This document shows, piece after piece, positions 24,645 to 33,777 of a stretch of 61,077 nucleotides of DNA. The DNA is taken from contig NZ_VCJS01000064.1 of NCBI RefSeq assembly GCF_005893125.1, forward strand, positions 1 to 61,077, in the 5' to 3' direction. The translations under genes and the position numbers were made by a program. The DNA is from Nonomuraea basaltis (lineage in GTDB: Bacteria; Actinomycetota; Actinomycetes; Streptosporangiales; Streptosporangiaceae). Within the stretch, counting starts at the first letter, position 1. Every line of letters begins with the position of its first letter. Below the pieces are notes generated by a model. The model saw only the letters and a list, made by a program, of their open reading frames with translations, made no database searches and was not told the DNA's origin.

Positions 24645-25478
24645 ATGAGTGACGTGAGCACCTCCTCCGCGATAGCCCCGGCCATAGACGAGCTGTGGGT
24701 GCGCCGCGCGGAGCTGTCGCCGGCCGACGCCGAGGCGCGCCACCTGGTCGTCGGCGCGGTCGACCTGCTCGACCAGGGTGAGGCCAGAGCGGCCCGCCTG
24801 GTGGGCGGCGAAGTGGTGGTGGACGAGCGCGCCAAGCGGGCCATCCTGCTCGCCTTCAAGGTGCTCGGCATGGCGCGCTCCCAGGTGGGCGACTTCCACC
24901 ACCACGACAGGGTGCCGCTGAAGAGCTCCTTCGACGGGGTACGCGTGGTGCCGGGCGCGATCGCCCGCTGGGGCTCCTATCTCGCGCCCGGGGTGGTGCT
25001 GATGCCGTCGTTCACGAACATCGGCGCGTACGTGGACGCCGGGACGATGGTCGACACCTGGGCCACCGTCGGCTCCTGTGCCCAGATCGGGAGAAACGTG
25101 CATTTGTCGGGCGGCGTCGGGATCGGCGGCGTGCTGGAGCCGCCCAACGCTGTTCCGGTCGTCGTCGAGGACGAGGCGCTCATCGGCAGCCGGGCGATGA
25201 TCGTCGAGGGCGCCAGGGTGGGCCAGGGCGCGGTCGTCGGCGCCGGCACGATCCTGTCCGGCACGATCCCGGTGATCGACGTCCAGACGGGCGAGGAGCT
25301 GGCCCGCGGCCGGATCCCCGACTGGTGCGTGGCCGTCGGCGGCACCCGGCAGAAGGACTATCCCGGAGGCGCGTTCGGGCTGCCGTGCGTGCTGGTGATC
25401 AAGAGGCTGGCGCCGGGGCAGCGGCACGACAAGGCCGCGCTCAACGAGGTGCTGCGAGAACACGGAGTGAACACCTGA
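24645..25478 (+). CDS. dapD: Tetrahydrodipicolinate N-succinyltransferase DapD
   Basis: A 277-aa enzyme of the actinobacterial DapD type that succinylates tetrahydrodipicolinate with succinyl-CoA. The left-handed beta-helix is visible as hexapeptide repeats from about residue 100 (VVLMPSFTNIGAYVDAGTMVDTWATVGSCAQIG). The C-terminal region closes with KDYPGGAFGLPCVLVIKR. The start ATG 24645 forms a CATG with the opposite strand. Its stop overlaps the dapE start by one base (TGATG), so the two are translationally coupled. Confidence 0.94.
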   Translation: MSDVSTSSAIAPAIDELWVRRAELSPADAEARHLVVGAVDLLDQGEARAARLVGGEVVVDERAKRAILLAFKVLGMARSQVGDFHHHDRVPLKSSFDGVRVVPGAIARWGSYLAPGVVLMPSFTNIGAYVDAGTMVDTWATVGSCAQIGRNVHLSGGVGIGGVLEPPNAVPVVVEDEALIGSRAMIVEGARVGQGAVVGAGTILSGTIPVIDVQTGEELARGRIPDWCVAVGGTRQKDYPGGAFGLPCVLVIKRLAPGQRHDKAALNEVLREHGVNT

Positions 25479-26533
25479 TGCTGGACCTGACGCAGGACGT
25501 GCGCGCGCTGACCGCCGCGATCGTGGACATCGAGTCGGTGAGCGGCGGCGAGCAGGTGCTGGCCGACGCCGTCGAGCGGGCGCTGTCCGCGCTGCCGCAC
25601 CTGAAGATCGACAGATCCGGCGAGACCGTCGTCGCCCGCACCGACCTGGGGCACTCCGAGCGTGTGCTGATCGCCGGGCACCTCGACACCGTCCCCGTCG
25701 CCGCGAACCTGCCCAGCCGCGTGGACGGCGACCTGCTGTACGGGTGCGGCACGTCCGACATGAAGGCCGGCGTGGCGGTCGCGCTCAAGCTGGCGGCCAC
25801 CGTGCCCGCCCCGAACAAGGACGTGACATACGTCTTCTACGACTGCGAGGAGGTCGAGGCCGAGCGCAACGGCCTCACCCGGGTGGCCAGGGACCACGCC
25901 GACTGGCTGCTGGCCGACTTCGCGGTGCTGATGGAGCCGACCGACGGCGTGATCGAGGGCGGCTGCCAGGGCACGCTGCGCGCCGAGGTCACCGTGACGG
26001 GCAAGCGGGCGCACAGCGCCAGGTCGTGGTTCGGGGTCAACGCCATTCACGGGATCGAGCCGGTGCTGGCCAGGCTGAAAGCCTACGAGCCGCGCCGGCC
26101 GGTGGTCGACGGGCTCGAATACCACGAGGGCCTGAACGCGGTCGGCGTGCTGGGCGGCGTGGCCGGCAACGTCATCCCCGACCTGTGCGTGGTGACGGTC
26201 AACTACCGCTTCGCGCCCGACCTGTCGATCGAGCAGGCGCAGGAGCACGTACGGGAGGTGTTCGACGGCTTCGCGGTGAGCTTCGTCGACGCGGCCGCCG
26301 GGGCCAGGCCGGGGCTGACGCATCCGGTGGCGGCGGCGTTCACCGCGGCCGTCGGGGGCACGCCGCGGGCCAAGCTGGGGTGGACGGACGTCGCCCGCTT
26401 CTCCGCGCTGGGCGTGCCGGCGGTGAACTACGGGCCGGGGGATCCGAACCTCGCGCACCAGCAGGGGGAGTACGTGTCGCTGTCGAAGATCGTCGAGAGC
26501 GAGCGGGCCCTGCTCGACTGGCTCACCAAATGA
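25478..26533 (+). CDS. dapE: Succinyl-diaminopimelate desuccinylase DapE
   Basis: A 351-aa M20-family zinc peptidase homologue that releases succinate from N-succinyl-LL-diaminopimelate. Metal ligands are placed at GHLDTVP (His), GCGTSDMKAG (Asp), DCEEVEAERNG (Glu pair) and a late His in NLAHQQGEY. The dimerisation lid segment GKRAHSARSWFGVNAIHG is present. The ATG shares its A with the dapD stop. A long perfect hairpin begins at its own stop codon. Confidence 0.94.
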   Translation: MLDLTQDVRALTAAIVDIESVSGGEQVLADAVERALSALPHLKIDRSGETVVARTDLGHSERVLIAGHLDTVPVAANLPSRVDGDLLYGCGTSDMKAGVAVALKLAATVPAPNKDVTYVFYDCEEVEAERNGLTRVARDHADWLLADFAVLMEPTDGVIEGGCQGTLRAEVTVTGKRAHSARSWFGVNAIHGIEPVLARLKAYEPRRPVVDGLEYHEGLNAVGVLGGVAGNVIPDLCVVTVNYRFAPDLSIEQAQEHVREVFDGFAVSFVDAAAGARPGLTHPVAAAFTAAVGGTPRAKLGWTDVARFSALGVPAVNYGPGDPNLAHQQGEYVSLSKIVESERALLDWLTK

Positions 26534-26577
26534 AAGTGGCCTTCCTCGCCGGCCATTTGGCGGGGAAGACCACTTTC
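26532..26577. terminator. 18-bp hairpin overlapping the dapE stop
   Basis: GAAAGTGG then CTTCCTCGCC (26532-26550) pair with GGCGGGGAAG then CCACTTTC (26559-26577), with one wobble and one mismatch, around an 8-base loop. It starts inside the stop codon and is the strongest hairpin in the window. Confidence 0.8.
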
Positions 26578-26763
26578 AGTCCCGAGCAGCACCCTCGCCG
26601 ATTAGACGCGGGGAAGTCGAAATTCGGTTCCCTGGTTTTTTCAAGATTTTTTAGGCGGTTGTTCTGCCCGACTTACCAGGGGTTTCATCCTCAGGGGGCA
26701 GTCTGGCCACCCGCGCGGGTAGGGGCGCGGGCGTGGAATCGGCCGCGTACGAGAGGGACTAGC

Positions 26764-27570
<807 letters not shown>

Positions 27571-27581
27571 GCTTTCACGTT

Positions 27582-28166
27582 GTGAACATCTGCGTCTTCT
27601 GCGCCTCTAGCCTGCACATCGACAAGAAATACATCGAGTTGGCCGGACACGTGGGCACCGAGCTCGCCAAGCGGGGCCACACCCTGGTGAGCGGCGGCGC
27701 CACGGTCTCCTGCATGGGTGCCGTCACCTCCGCCACCCGTGCGGCCGGCGGGCGCACGATCGGCGTGATCCCACAGGTCCTGGTGGACATCGAGGTGGCG
27801 GACGAGGAGTCGGACGAGCTGATCGTCACCGCGGACATGCGCGAGCGCAAGGGCCTCATGGACGCCCGCTCCGACGCGTTCCTCGTGCTGCCCGGCGGCA
27901 TCGGCACGCTGGAGGAGCTGTTCGAGATCTGGACCGCCCGGGTGCTCGGCATCCACGACCGCCCCCTGGTGATCCTCGACCCCTGGGGTCTGTACGACCC
28001 GCTCAGGAAACTGATCACCACCATGTACGACGAGGGCTTCACCCGGGCCAACGTCTTCGACGCCATCTCCTGGACCGCCACGGTGGACGAGGCGTTCGCC
28101 CACCTCGAGTCCCGCCCCCACCCGGTCCGGCCCAGTGTCGCCGAACTCGGCGAGTCCACCGGCTGA
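27582..28166 (+). CDS. LOG-family protein (TIGR00730), second copy
   Basis: A 194-aa LOG protein of the short, Rv1205-like form starting with GTG at 27582. It has VCFCASS-type N-terminus (NICVFCASS), a VSGGATVSCMGAV segment and the PGGIGTLEE signature. The usual GGG(R/K)xGLMG motif reads SGGATVSCMG, a divergent phosphate loop. It follows the first copy by 11 bases. In M. tuberculosis the accumulating product of Rv1205 is a cytokinin; the same chemistry is likely but not shown here. Confidence 0.85.
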   Translation: MNICVFCASSLHIDKKYIELAGHVGTELAKRGHTLVSGGATVSCMGAVTSATRAAGGRTIGVIPQVLVDIEVADEESDELIVTADMRERKGLMDARSDAFLVLPGGIGTLEELFEIWTARVLGIHDRPLVILDPWGLYDPLRKLITTMYDEGFTRANVFDAISWTATVDEAFAHLESRPHPVRPSVAELGESTG

Positions 28167-28224
28167 CCAGGGGCTTGCCGCCCGGAGACGCACCGGCTGA
28201 GGCAAGTGCGGACCTGATGCCCCG

Positions 28225-29064
28225 ATGGGTGAGTACGATGCCAATGTGCTGGTCATACTCGCCATCGCCGCGATCGCCATCTTGGCCTGCGTGGTCTTGG
28301 TCTCTCTTGGTAGGGGCGGTGAGCTGACCGAGTTCCCGCCGGATGTGCCGCCTCTCGATCTGCCCGAGCCGGGTCAGCTCTCGGCGGTCGACTTCATGGC
28401 GCTGCAGCTGCCGGTCAACCTGGTCGGCTACCACACGGCGAGCGTCGACGAGACGCTGCGCCGGGCCGCCGGCGCGATCAGCGCGCGCGACACCCGGATC
28501 GCCGTGCTGGAGCAGCGGGTCTCGGAGCTGCTGTCGAGCCGGTTGCACGCGCGCCAGGAGGTCTACGCGGCGCCGGGCGGCGGCCTGCGTACCGACCACT
28601 CGCCCGAGGCCCCGGCCGCCGCCAGGAGACTGTCCGAGTCGGGCGACCCCGTGTCGGCGAGCGGCGCGGTGTCCTGGGACGGGACCGCGGAGCTGCGGCG
28701 CTCGCCGGAGGAGCCGGAGTGGCGGCTGCCCGCGGGCGACGGCGCGGCCCCGCCCGCTGAAGAGCCCGCCGACCGGCCGGACGCGCCTGCCGATGAGGCG
28801 GACGCGCGCGAGGCCGCTGATGCCCTGGAGGACGGCGACGCCCTGGAGGACGGCGACGCGCTCAAGGACGCTGGCGCGCGCGAGGACGGCGACGAGCTCC
28901 AGAACGGCGACGAGCCGGGCGAGGGCGACGACAAGCCGGGCGATGCGGCTGACGAGCTGAAGTCCGGCGACGAGCCCGACAAAACGGACGAGCAGCCGCC
29001 CGGCGACGAGCGGGAGCAGCCCGTCCGCGCCTTGCTGGGCAAGGACGGGGACGGGCGCCCGTGA
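28225..29064 (+). CDS. DivIVA-domain membrane-anchored protein with acidic tail
   Basis: A 279-aa protein: one N-terminal membrane helix (about residues 8-28), then a DivIVA-like segment (VDFMALQLPVNLVGYHTASVDETLRRAAG) with a short coiled coil (residues 75-115). After that come about 150 residues that are acidic and repetitive (EDGDALEDGDAL and similar). It matches in position Rv1209 of M. tuberculosis, between gpgS and tagA. GTG at 28246 is an alternative start that would trim seven residues. A role in pole or septum placement is inferred from the DivIVA part. Confidence 0.75.
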   Translation: MGEYDANVLVILAIAAIAILACVVLVSLGRGGELTEFPPDVPPLDLPEPGQLSAVDFMALQLPVNLVGYHTASVDETLRRAAGAISARDTRIAVLEQRVSELLSSRLHARQEVYAAPGGGLRTDHSPEAPAAARRLSESGDPVSASGAVSWDGTAELRRSPEEPEWRLPAGDGAAPPAEEPADRPDAPADEADAREAADALEDGDALEDGDALKDAGAREDGDELQNGDEPGEGDDKPGDAADELKSGDEPDKTDEQPPGDEREQPVRALLGKDGDGRP

Positions 29065-29612
29065 CCGAGCCGATCCGCTGCGCCTGGGCGGGCATGACGG
29101 ACCCTACGTACATCACCTACCACGACGAGGAATGGGGCCGCCCGCTCAAGGGCGACGACGAGGTCTTCGAGCGGGTAGCACTGGAGGCGTTCCAATCGGG
29201 CCTGTCGTGGCTGACGATCCTGCGCAAGCGGGAGAACTTCCGCGCCGCCTTCGACGGCTTCTCCATCCCCAAGGTGGCCGCGTACACCGAGCGGGACGTG
29301 GAGCGGCTGCTCGGCGACGCGGGCATCGTCCGCAACCGGGCCAAGGTCGAGGCGGCCATCGACAACGCCAGGGTCGCGCTCGACCTCCCGGACGGGCTGT
29401 CCGAGCTGGTGTGGAGCTTCGCCGAGCCCGGCGCGCCCGTGCCGAAGACGATGGCCGACGTGCCCGCGATCACCCCGGGCTCCAAGGCGCTGGCCAAAGA
29501 GCTGAAGAAGCACGGCTTCAAGTTCGTCGGCCCGACCACGGCCTACGCGCTGATGCAGGCCATCGGCCTGGTCAACGACCATATCGAGGGCTGCGTGGCG
29601 CGTACACGCTGA
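29061..29612 (+). CDS. tag: DNA-3-methyladenine glycosylase I (Tag)
   Basis: A 183-aa enzyme that excises 3-methyladenine from alkylated DNA. It shows the zinc ligands of Tag (Cys in IRCAWAG, His in YHDEEWG, then His and Cys in DHIEGC) and the helix-hairpin-helix DNA-binding region. Its GTG start overlaps the preceding gene by four bases (GTGA), giving translational coupling. It corresponds to Rv1210. Confidence 0.93.
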   Translation: MTEPIRCAWAGMTDPTYITYHDEEWGRPLKGDDEVFERVALEAFQSGLSWLTILRKRENFRAAFDGFSIPKVAAYTERDVERLLGDAGIVRNRAKVEAAIDNARVALDLPDGLSELVWSFAEPGAPVPKTMADVPAITPGSKALAKELKKHGFKFVGPTTAYALMQAIGLVNDHIEGCVARTR

Positions 29613-29620
29613 GCTCGGCC

Positions 29621-29666
29621 GCATGGGGTACGCCCGAGTGACGCGGGCGCCGGCGTGCCCCGATGC
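29621..29666. terminator. Bidirectional hairpin after tag
   Basis: GCATGGGGTACGCC (29621-29634) pairs with GGCGTGCCCC-GATGC (29652-29666), with one wobble and one bulged G. It lies between the convergent tag and enoyl-CoA hydratase genes. Confidence 0.6.
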
Positions 29667-29677
29667 GGGCGTAGTGC

Positions 29678-30454
29678 TCACTCGGCGTTGAAGGTGGGGC
29701 GTTCTTTGGCGAGGAAGGCCTGGGTGGCGTTCAGGTGGTCCCGGGTGGCGACGCAGAAGTCCTGGAGATCGGCCTCCATGGCCAGCGAGTCGGGCAGCGA
29801 ATGCGTCGCCGAGTAGGCCAGCGCCCGCTTGGTCGCCGCGTAGGCCACGGTGGGGCCCTGCGCGAGGCGTACCGCCAGCTCGTGGGCCGTCTTCAACACG
29901 TCGTCGGCGGGGACCACGCGCGTGACCAGCCCCAGCTCCAGCGCCCGTGCCGCGTCGAGCGGCTCGCCCAGCAGCATCAGCTCGGTGGCGCGGCCCCGCC
30001 CCACCAGGCGCTGCAGTGTCCACGACGCACCCGAGTCGGGCGCCAGGCCGATGCCGGCGAACGCCAGCGCGAACTTGGCCTTCTCCGAGGCCACCCGCAG
30101 GTCGCAGGCGAACGCCAGGGACGCGCCCGCTCCGGCGGCGACGCCGTTGACCGCGGCCACCACCGGCTTCTCCATGGTCGTGAGCAGCTCCACGATGGGG
30201 TTGTAGTGCGCGCGGACGGTGCCGGCCAGGCCACGGCCCGCGTCCAGGTTGCCGGCGTGCTCACGTAGGTCCTGGCCCGCGCAGAAGGCCCGGCCGGAGC
30301 CGGTGAGCAGGACGGCCCTGATCGCGCGATCGCCCGCGGCGCGCCGCAGCGCGTCGAGGAGGGCGCCCTTGAGCTCGGCGGTCAGCGAGTTCATGGCGTC
30401 TGGGCGGTCGAGCGTGATGGTGGCGACGGCGTCGGCCACGTCATAGCGGATCAC
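29678..30454 (-). CDS. Enoyl-CoA hydratase/isomerase (PaaG-like)
   Basis: A 258-aa crotonase-fold enzyme. The oxyanion-hole motif GRAFCAGQDLREH and the second one NGVAAGAGASLAFACDLRVAS are intact, and the segment APDSGASWTLQRLVGRGRA replaces one of the two usual catalytic glutamates. That Asp-containing pattern resembles PaaG, the ring-opened phenylacetyl-CoA isomerase. Adjacent PaaX supports a phenylacetate role. Its start overlaps the end of paaX by four bases, so they form one transcript. Confidence 0.85.
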   Translation of the reverse strand: MIRYDVADAVATITLDRPDAMNSLTAELKGALLDALRRAAGDRAIRAVLLTGSGRAFCAGQDLREHAGNLDAGRGLAGTVRAHYNPIVELLTTMEKPVVAAVNGVAAGAGASLAFACDLRVASEKAKFALAFAGIGLAPDSGASWTLQRLVGRGRATELMLLGEPLDAARALELGLVTRVVPADDVLKTAHELAVRLAQGPTVAYAATKRALAYSATHSLPDSLAMEADLQDFCVATRDHLNATQAFLAKERPTFNAE

Positions 30455-31248
30455 AACAACTCCCTGTCGACGAACGCGGCGGCTGCGGGCAGCAGCCGGG
30501 CGGCCTCCTGCTCGAAGTAGGCCCTGGCCTTCTCGCCGGGCCAGCCGGCGGGCAGCAGCTCAGGCGGCAGGCCCGGGTCGCGGAACAGGAAGTTGCGCCA
30601 TCCGTGCACGAGCCTGCTCCTGGTGGCGAAGACCTGATCGTCCGGCGCCGCCTCGGGCAGCGTGCTGATCAGCGTGACAGCCTCGGCGTGCCAGTGCTCG
30701 TACGCCTCGCCGATGGCCGTCAGATCCCACGCCCGCGCGACCAGCTCGCACGGGTCGCCCTCGAGCACCGAGTCGAACCTGTCGGCCCGCACGCCCTCGC
30801 CCTCGAGCAGGTTGTCGAGCTCGACCGACGAGCGCGGACCGATCCACGTCGTCTCCGACAGCGCCGCGTAGCCGAGGAACGTCAGGTCGGCCCGCAGCCG
30901 CTCCCTGCGCGGCCGCTCCTTGACCGGCTCCAGAACGATCAGGTGCCACCTTCCGTGCCAGGTGAGGGTTCCGGCTCGGTAAATTCTCAGCGCCGCCTCG
31001 TCCAGCCGCCTGACGCACTTCGGCGTCACCGCGTACCCGGCTCCCTGGGGAAGCCTGATCGGTCGCAGCCATCCCTGCCGCACCATGCGCGACACCGCCG
31101 TCCGTACAGCGGGAGCGGCTATTTCCAGGGGTTTCATGAGCCGTACGAGCGCGGCGACGGACGCCTGCCCACCGCGCGAACGCAGGTGGTCTCCGTAGAG
31201 GTCGAACAGAGCGGCGCGAGCGTGCACGCAGTCCAGTCTGGACGTCAT
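30451..31248 (-). CDS. paaX: PaaX-family transcriptional regulator
   Basis: About 265 aa from ATG 31248; the longer frame begins with TTG. It has an N-terminal winged helix (residues about 20-90, with LFDLYGDHLRSRGGQASVAALVRLMKPL), a central PaaX domain (WHLIVLEPV, ERLRADLTFLGYAALSETTWIGP) and a C-terminal PaaX_C region (YEHWHAEA to the end). PaaX represses phenylacetate catabolism until phenylacetyl-CoA is present. The rest of a paa cluster is not in the window. It is coupled with the enoyl-CoA hydratase gene. Confidence 0.87.
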   Translation of the reverse strand: MTSRLDCVHARAALFDLYGDHLRSRGGQASVAALVRLMKPLEIAAPAVRTAVSRMVRQGWLRPIRLPQGAGYAVTPKCVRRLDEAALRIYRAGTLTWHGRWHLIVLEPVKERPRRERLRADLTFLGYAALSETTWIGPRSSVELDNLLEGEGVRADRFDSVLEGDPCELVARAWDLTAIGEAYEHWHAEAVTLISTLPEAAPDDQVFATRSRLVHGWRNFLFRDPGLPPELLPAGWPGEKARAYFEQEAARLLPAAAAFVDRELL

Positions 31249-31289
31249 CGCACGCCGCGACAACGCATTCTGGGAGGAGATCGTTACCC

Positions 31290-31421
31290 ATGAGCGCTCT
31301 CGATGCGGGAGAATGGGACATCACTGAAGACGTGAATGCGCCGACCACCCCCCACGGGCGGTCGGAAATCGCGGGCCGCGGGAGCCCAAGGCAGGAAGGG
31401 ATGCACGCATGGCGGCGATGA
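31290..31421 (+). CDS. Possible 43-aa upstream ORF before DUF3117
   Basis: An ATG at 31290 with a good GGGAGGAG ribosome site 10-17 bases upstream opens a 43-codon frame (MSALDAGEWDITEDV...). It ends 13 bases inside the DUF3117 gene in another frame. Overlap of this kind could couple translation. It may instead be chance; no family is recognised. Confidence 0.35.
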   Translation: MSALDAGEWDITEDVNAPTTPHGRSEIAGRGSPRQEGMHAWRR

Positions 31422-31576
31422 AGCCGCGGACCGGCGATGGTCCGCTCGAGGTCACCAAGGAAGGGCGCGGCATTGTCATGCGGGTCCCCCTGGAGGGTGG
31501 CGGCCGGCTCGTCGTGGAGATCTCCGCCGACGAGGCAAAGGCGCTCGGTGAGGCGTTGAAGAACGTCGTCGGCTGA
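31409..31576 (+). CDS. DUF3117 family protein (55 aa)
   Basis: A 55-aa protein reading MAAMKPRTGDGPLEV..., a near-perfect fit to DUF3117, a small family almost confined to actinobacteria (Rv1211 in M. tuberculosis). The ribosome site AGGAAGGG ends 8 bases upstream. It consists of a short beta-hairpin region (RGIVMRVPLEGGGRLVVEI) and a C-terminal helix (ADEAKALGEALKNVV). Function unknown. A perfect 11-bp hairpin follows. Confidence 0.92.
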   Translation: MAAMKPRTGDGPLEVTKEGRGIVMRVPLEGGGRLVVEISADEAKALGEALKNVVG

Positions 31577-31602
31577 GCGCTCCCGAAAGACCACCTGATC
31601 CA

Positions 31603-31632
31603 CGACCCTGGCGTAGTCCGGCGCCAGGGTCG
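31603..31632. terminator. Perfect 11-bp hairpin after DUF3117
   Basis: CGACCCTGGCG (31603-31613) pairs with CGCCAGGGTCG (31622-31632), loop of 8 bases, between the DUF3117 gene and pepA. Confidence 0.75.
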
Positions 31633-31656
31633 CTGACGTTTGAGGAGAGATCTTCC

Positions 31657-33066
31657 GTGCCGATAGAGACCACTGCATCGGTGGTCGCCGAGGTTCCCGA
31701 CGACGCCGAGTTCCTGGCCGTCCCCTACGCCTCCGACCTCATCCCCGCGCACGCGGTCGACCTGCACCTGCCGGTGGGCGACCTGCTGGCCCACTACGAG
31801 GCCAAGGGAGAGGCGGGGGAGATCGTCGAGGTGCCGGTGGCGCGGGCCGGCGGCGTGGGCCGCGTGCTGCTGTACGGCGTGGGCGACGGCTCGCCGCGCG
31901 CCCTGCGCAAGGCCGGCGCCGCGCTCACCCGCCGGGCCAAGGGCAGGGACACGCTGACCGTGGTGCCGCCCGAGGGCGACATTGCCGCGTTCGCCGAGGC
32001 GGCGCTGCTGGCGGCGTACTCGTTCAAGATCGGGAACGCGGGCCAGCAGTCCGTGCGGGCGCTGGCGTTCGCCGGGTCCGACGAGGCGCAGGTGCGGCGC
32101 GCGCAGACCGTGGCCCAGGCGGTGGCGCTGGCCAGGGACTTGTCCAACACGCCCGCCTCCGTCAAGAACCCCGCCTGGCTCGCCGAGCGGGCCGCCGAGT
32201 CCGGGGTGCCCGTGCGGATCTGGGACGAGGAGCAGCTGCAGGCCGATGGGTTCGGCGGCATCCTGGCCGTCGGCCGCGGCTCGGCCAGCCCGCCCCGGCT
32301 CATCCAGCTCTCCTACACTCCCGCCGAACCGACCGGCCGGCACGTGGTGCTGGTGGGCAAGGGGATCACGTTCGACTCGGGCGGGTTGTCACTCAAGCCG
32401 ACCGACAACATGAAGACCCAGAAGACCGACATGGCGGGCGGGGCCGTCGTGATCGCCGTGCTCGGCGTGCTGGCCGCGCTGGGCGCGCCCGTACGGGTCA
32501 CCGGGCTGGTCGCCGCCGCCGAGAACATGCCCTCGGGCACGGCCCAGCGCCCGAGCGACGTCATCAAGCACTACGGCGGGCGCACGGTCGAGGTGCTCAA
32601 CACCGACGCCGAGGGCCGGCTCGTGCTGGCCGACGCGCTCGCCTACGCCGACGCCGTGCTCGACCCGGACGTGGTCGTGGACATCGCCACGCTCACCGGG
32701 GCGATCAGCGTGGCGCTCGGCCGCAGCGTGGGCGCCGTCTACGCCTCCGACGACGTGCTGGCCAAGCAGCTCCTGGACGCGGGAGAGGCCGGCGACGACC
32801 GGCTGTGGCGGATGCCGCTGATAGAGGACTACACGCCCGCGCTGGAGTCGTCGATCGCCGACCTCGCCAACGTCGAGATCGGGTCCAAGTTCGGCGCGGG
32901 GTCGATCACGGCGGCGCTGTTCCTGCGGGAGTTCGCGGGGCGGCGGCCGTGGGCGCACCTCGACATCGCCGGGGTCGGGCGCAGCACGGTGGACGAGGGG
33001 ACGCTCAGCAAGGGCGCGACGGGGTTCGGCGTCCGTGTCCTTCTGGAGTGGCTCACCCGCTCCTAG
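31657..33066 (+). CDS. pepA: Leucyl aminopeptidase PepA (M17)
   Basis: A 469-aa M17 aminopeptidase that removes N-terminal residues in the cytoplasm. Metal and active-site marks are GKGITFDSGG (Lys and Asp), KTDMAGGAVV (Lys, Asp), the late signature NTDAEGRL and Arg in that motif. A variable N-terminal domain (1-150) precedes the catalytic domain. The start is GTG at 31657 with GAGGAGAG upstream. Its TAG stop shares bases with the stop of the convergent methyltransferase gene. Confidence 0.94.
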   Translation: MPIETTASVVAEVPDDAEFLAVPYASDLIPAHAVDLHLPVGDLLAHYEAKGEAGEIVEVPVARAGGVGRVLLYGVGDGSPRALRKAGAALTRRAKGRDTLTVVPPEGDIAAFAEAALLAAYSFKIGNAGQQSVRALAFAGSDEAQVRRAQTVAQAVALARDLSNTPASVKNPAWLAERAAESGVPVRIWDEEQLQADGFGGILAVGRGSASPPRLIQLSYTPAEPTGRHVVLVGKGITFDSGGLSLKPTDNMKTQKTDMAGGAVVIAVLGVLAALGAPVRVTGLVAAAENMPSGTAQRPSDVIKHYGGRTVEVLNTDAEGRLVLADALAYADAVLDPDVVVDIATLTGAISVALGRSVGAVYASDDVLAKQLLDAGEAGDDRLWRMPLIEDYTPALESSIADLANVEIGSKFGAGSITAALFLREFAGRRPWAHLDIAGVGRSTVDEGTLSKGATGFGVRVLLEWLTRS

Positions 33067-33701
33067 TCTGCGATCTTGACGGCGGCGAGCAGGCCGTCGC
33101 CGAGCGGCATGAGCACCGAGCGCAGTCGGTCGTCCGACTGCACCAGCTTGCCCAGCTCGCGCAGCGCCACCGTGTCCGGGTCGCGCTGCGCGGGGTCGGC
33201 CACCCGGTTGTGCCACAACACGTTGTCGAAGGCCACGATGCCGCCCACGCGCAGCAGGCGGACCGCCTCGGACAGGTAGTCGGCGTATTCCTGCTTCGCG
33301 CCGTCGGCGAACACCATGTCGTAGCCGCCGTCCGACAGCCGCGGCAGCACGTCGAGCGCCCGTCCCGAGATGAGCCGCACCCGGCCGCCGGAGAACCCCG
33401 CCTCCGCGAAGGCCTGCCTGGCCAGCCGCTGGTGCTCGGGCTCGACGTCGACGCTCGTCAGCGTGCCGTCGGCACGCATGCCGCGCAGCAGCCACAGACC
33501 CGAGACGCCGCACCCCGTGCCGATCTCGACGACCGACTTGGCGGTGACAGCGGTGGCGAGGAAGCACAACGCCGCCCCGCCGCCGGGAAGGATGGGCATG
33601 GCCCCCATCTCCAGCCCGCGCTGACGCGCCGCGTGCAGGATCTCATCCTCCTGATGGAACTGCTCCGCATAGGCCAGAGTGGCCTCCACCGGACTGGTCA
33701 T
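33063..33701 (-). CDS. O-methyltransferase (class I, Rv1220c-like)
   Basis: A 212-aa SAM-dependent O-methyltransferase of the methyltransferase_3 family. Motifs include VVEIGTGCGVSGLWLL (SAM binding), LTSVDVEPEHQRLA, DMVFADGAKQEYADYL (metal and substrate region) and GGIVAFDNVLWHNRV. This is the position of Rv1220c beside sigE in M. tuberculosis. The substrate is unknown. It is divergent from sigE. Confidence 0.9.
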   Translation of the reverse strand: MTSPVEATLAYAEQFHQEDEILHAARQRGLEMGAMPILPGGGAALCFLATAVTAKSVVEIGTGCGVSGLWLLRGMRADGTLTSVDVEPEHQRLARQAFAEAGFSGGRVRLISGRALDVLPRLSDGGYDMVFADGAKQEYADYLSEAVRLLRVGGIVAFDNVLWHNRVADPAQRDPDTVALRELGKLVQSDDRLRSVLMPLGDGLLAAVKIAD

Positions 33702-33777
33702 CGGCCTCCTCCCCCCACTTTCGTGCTATTGCCGCGTGATTGGCACCGATCGCAGCCTAGGGGAGACACGCCGGGAC

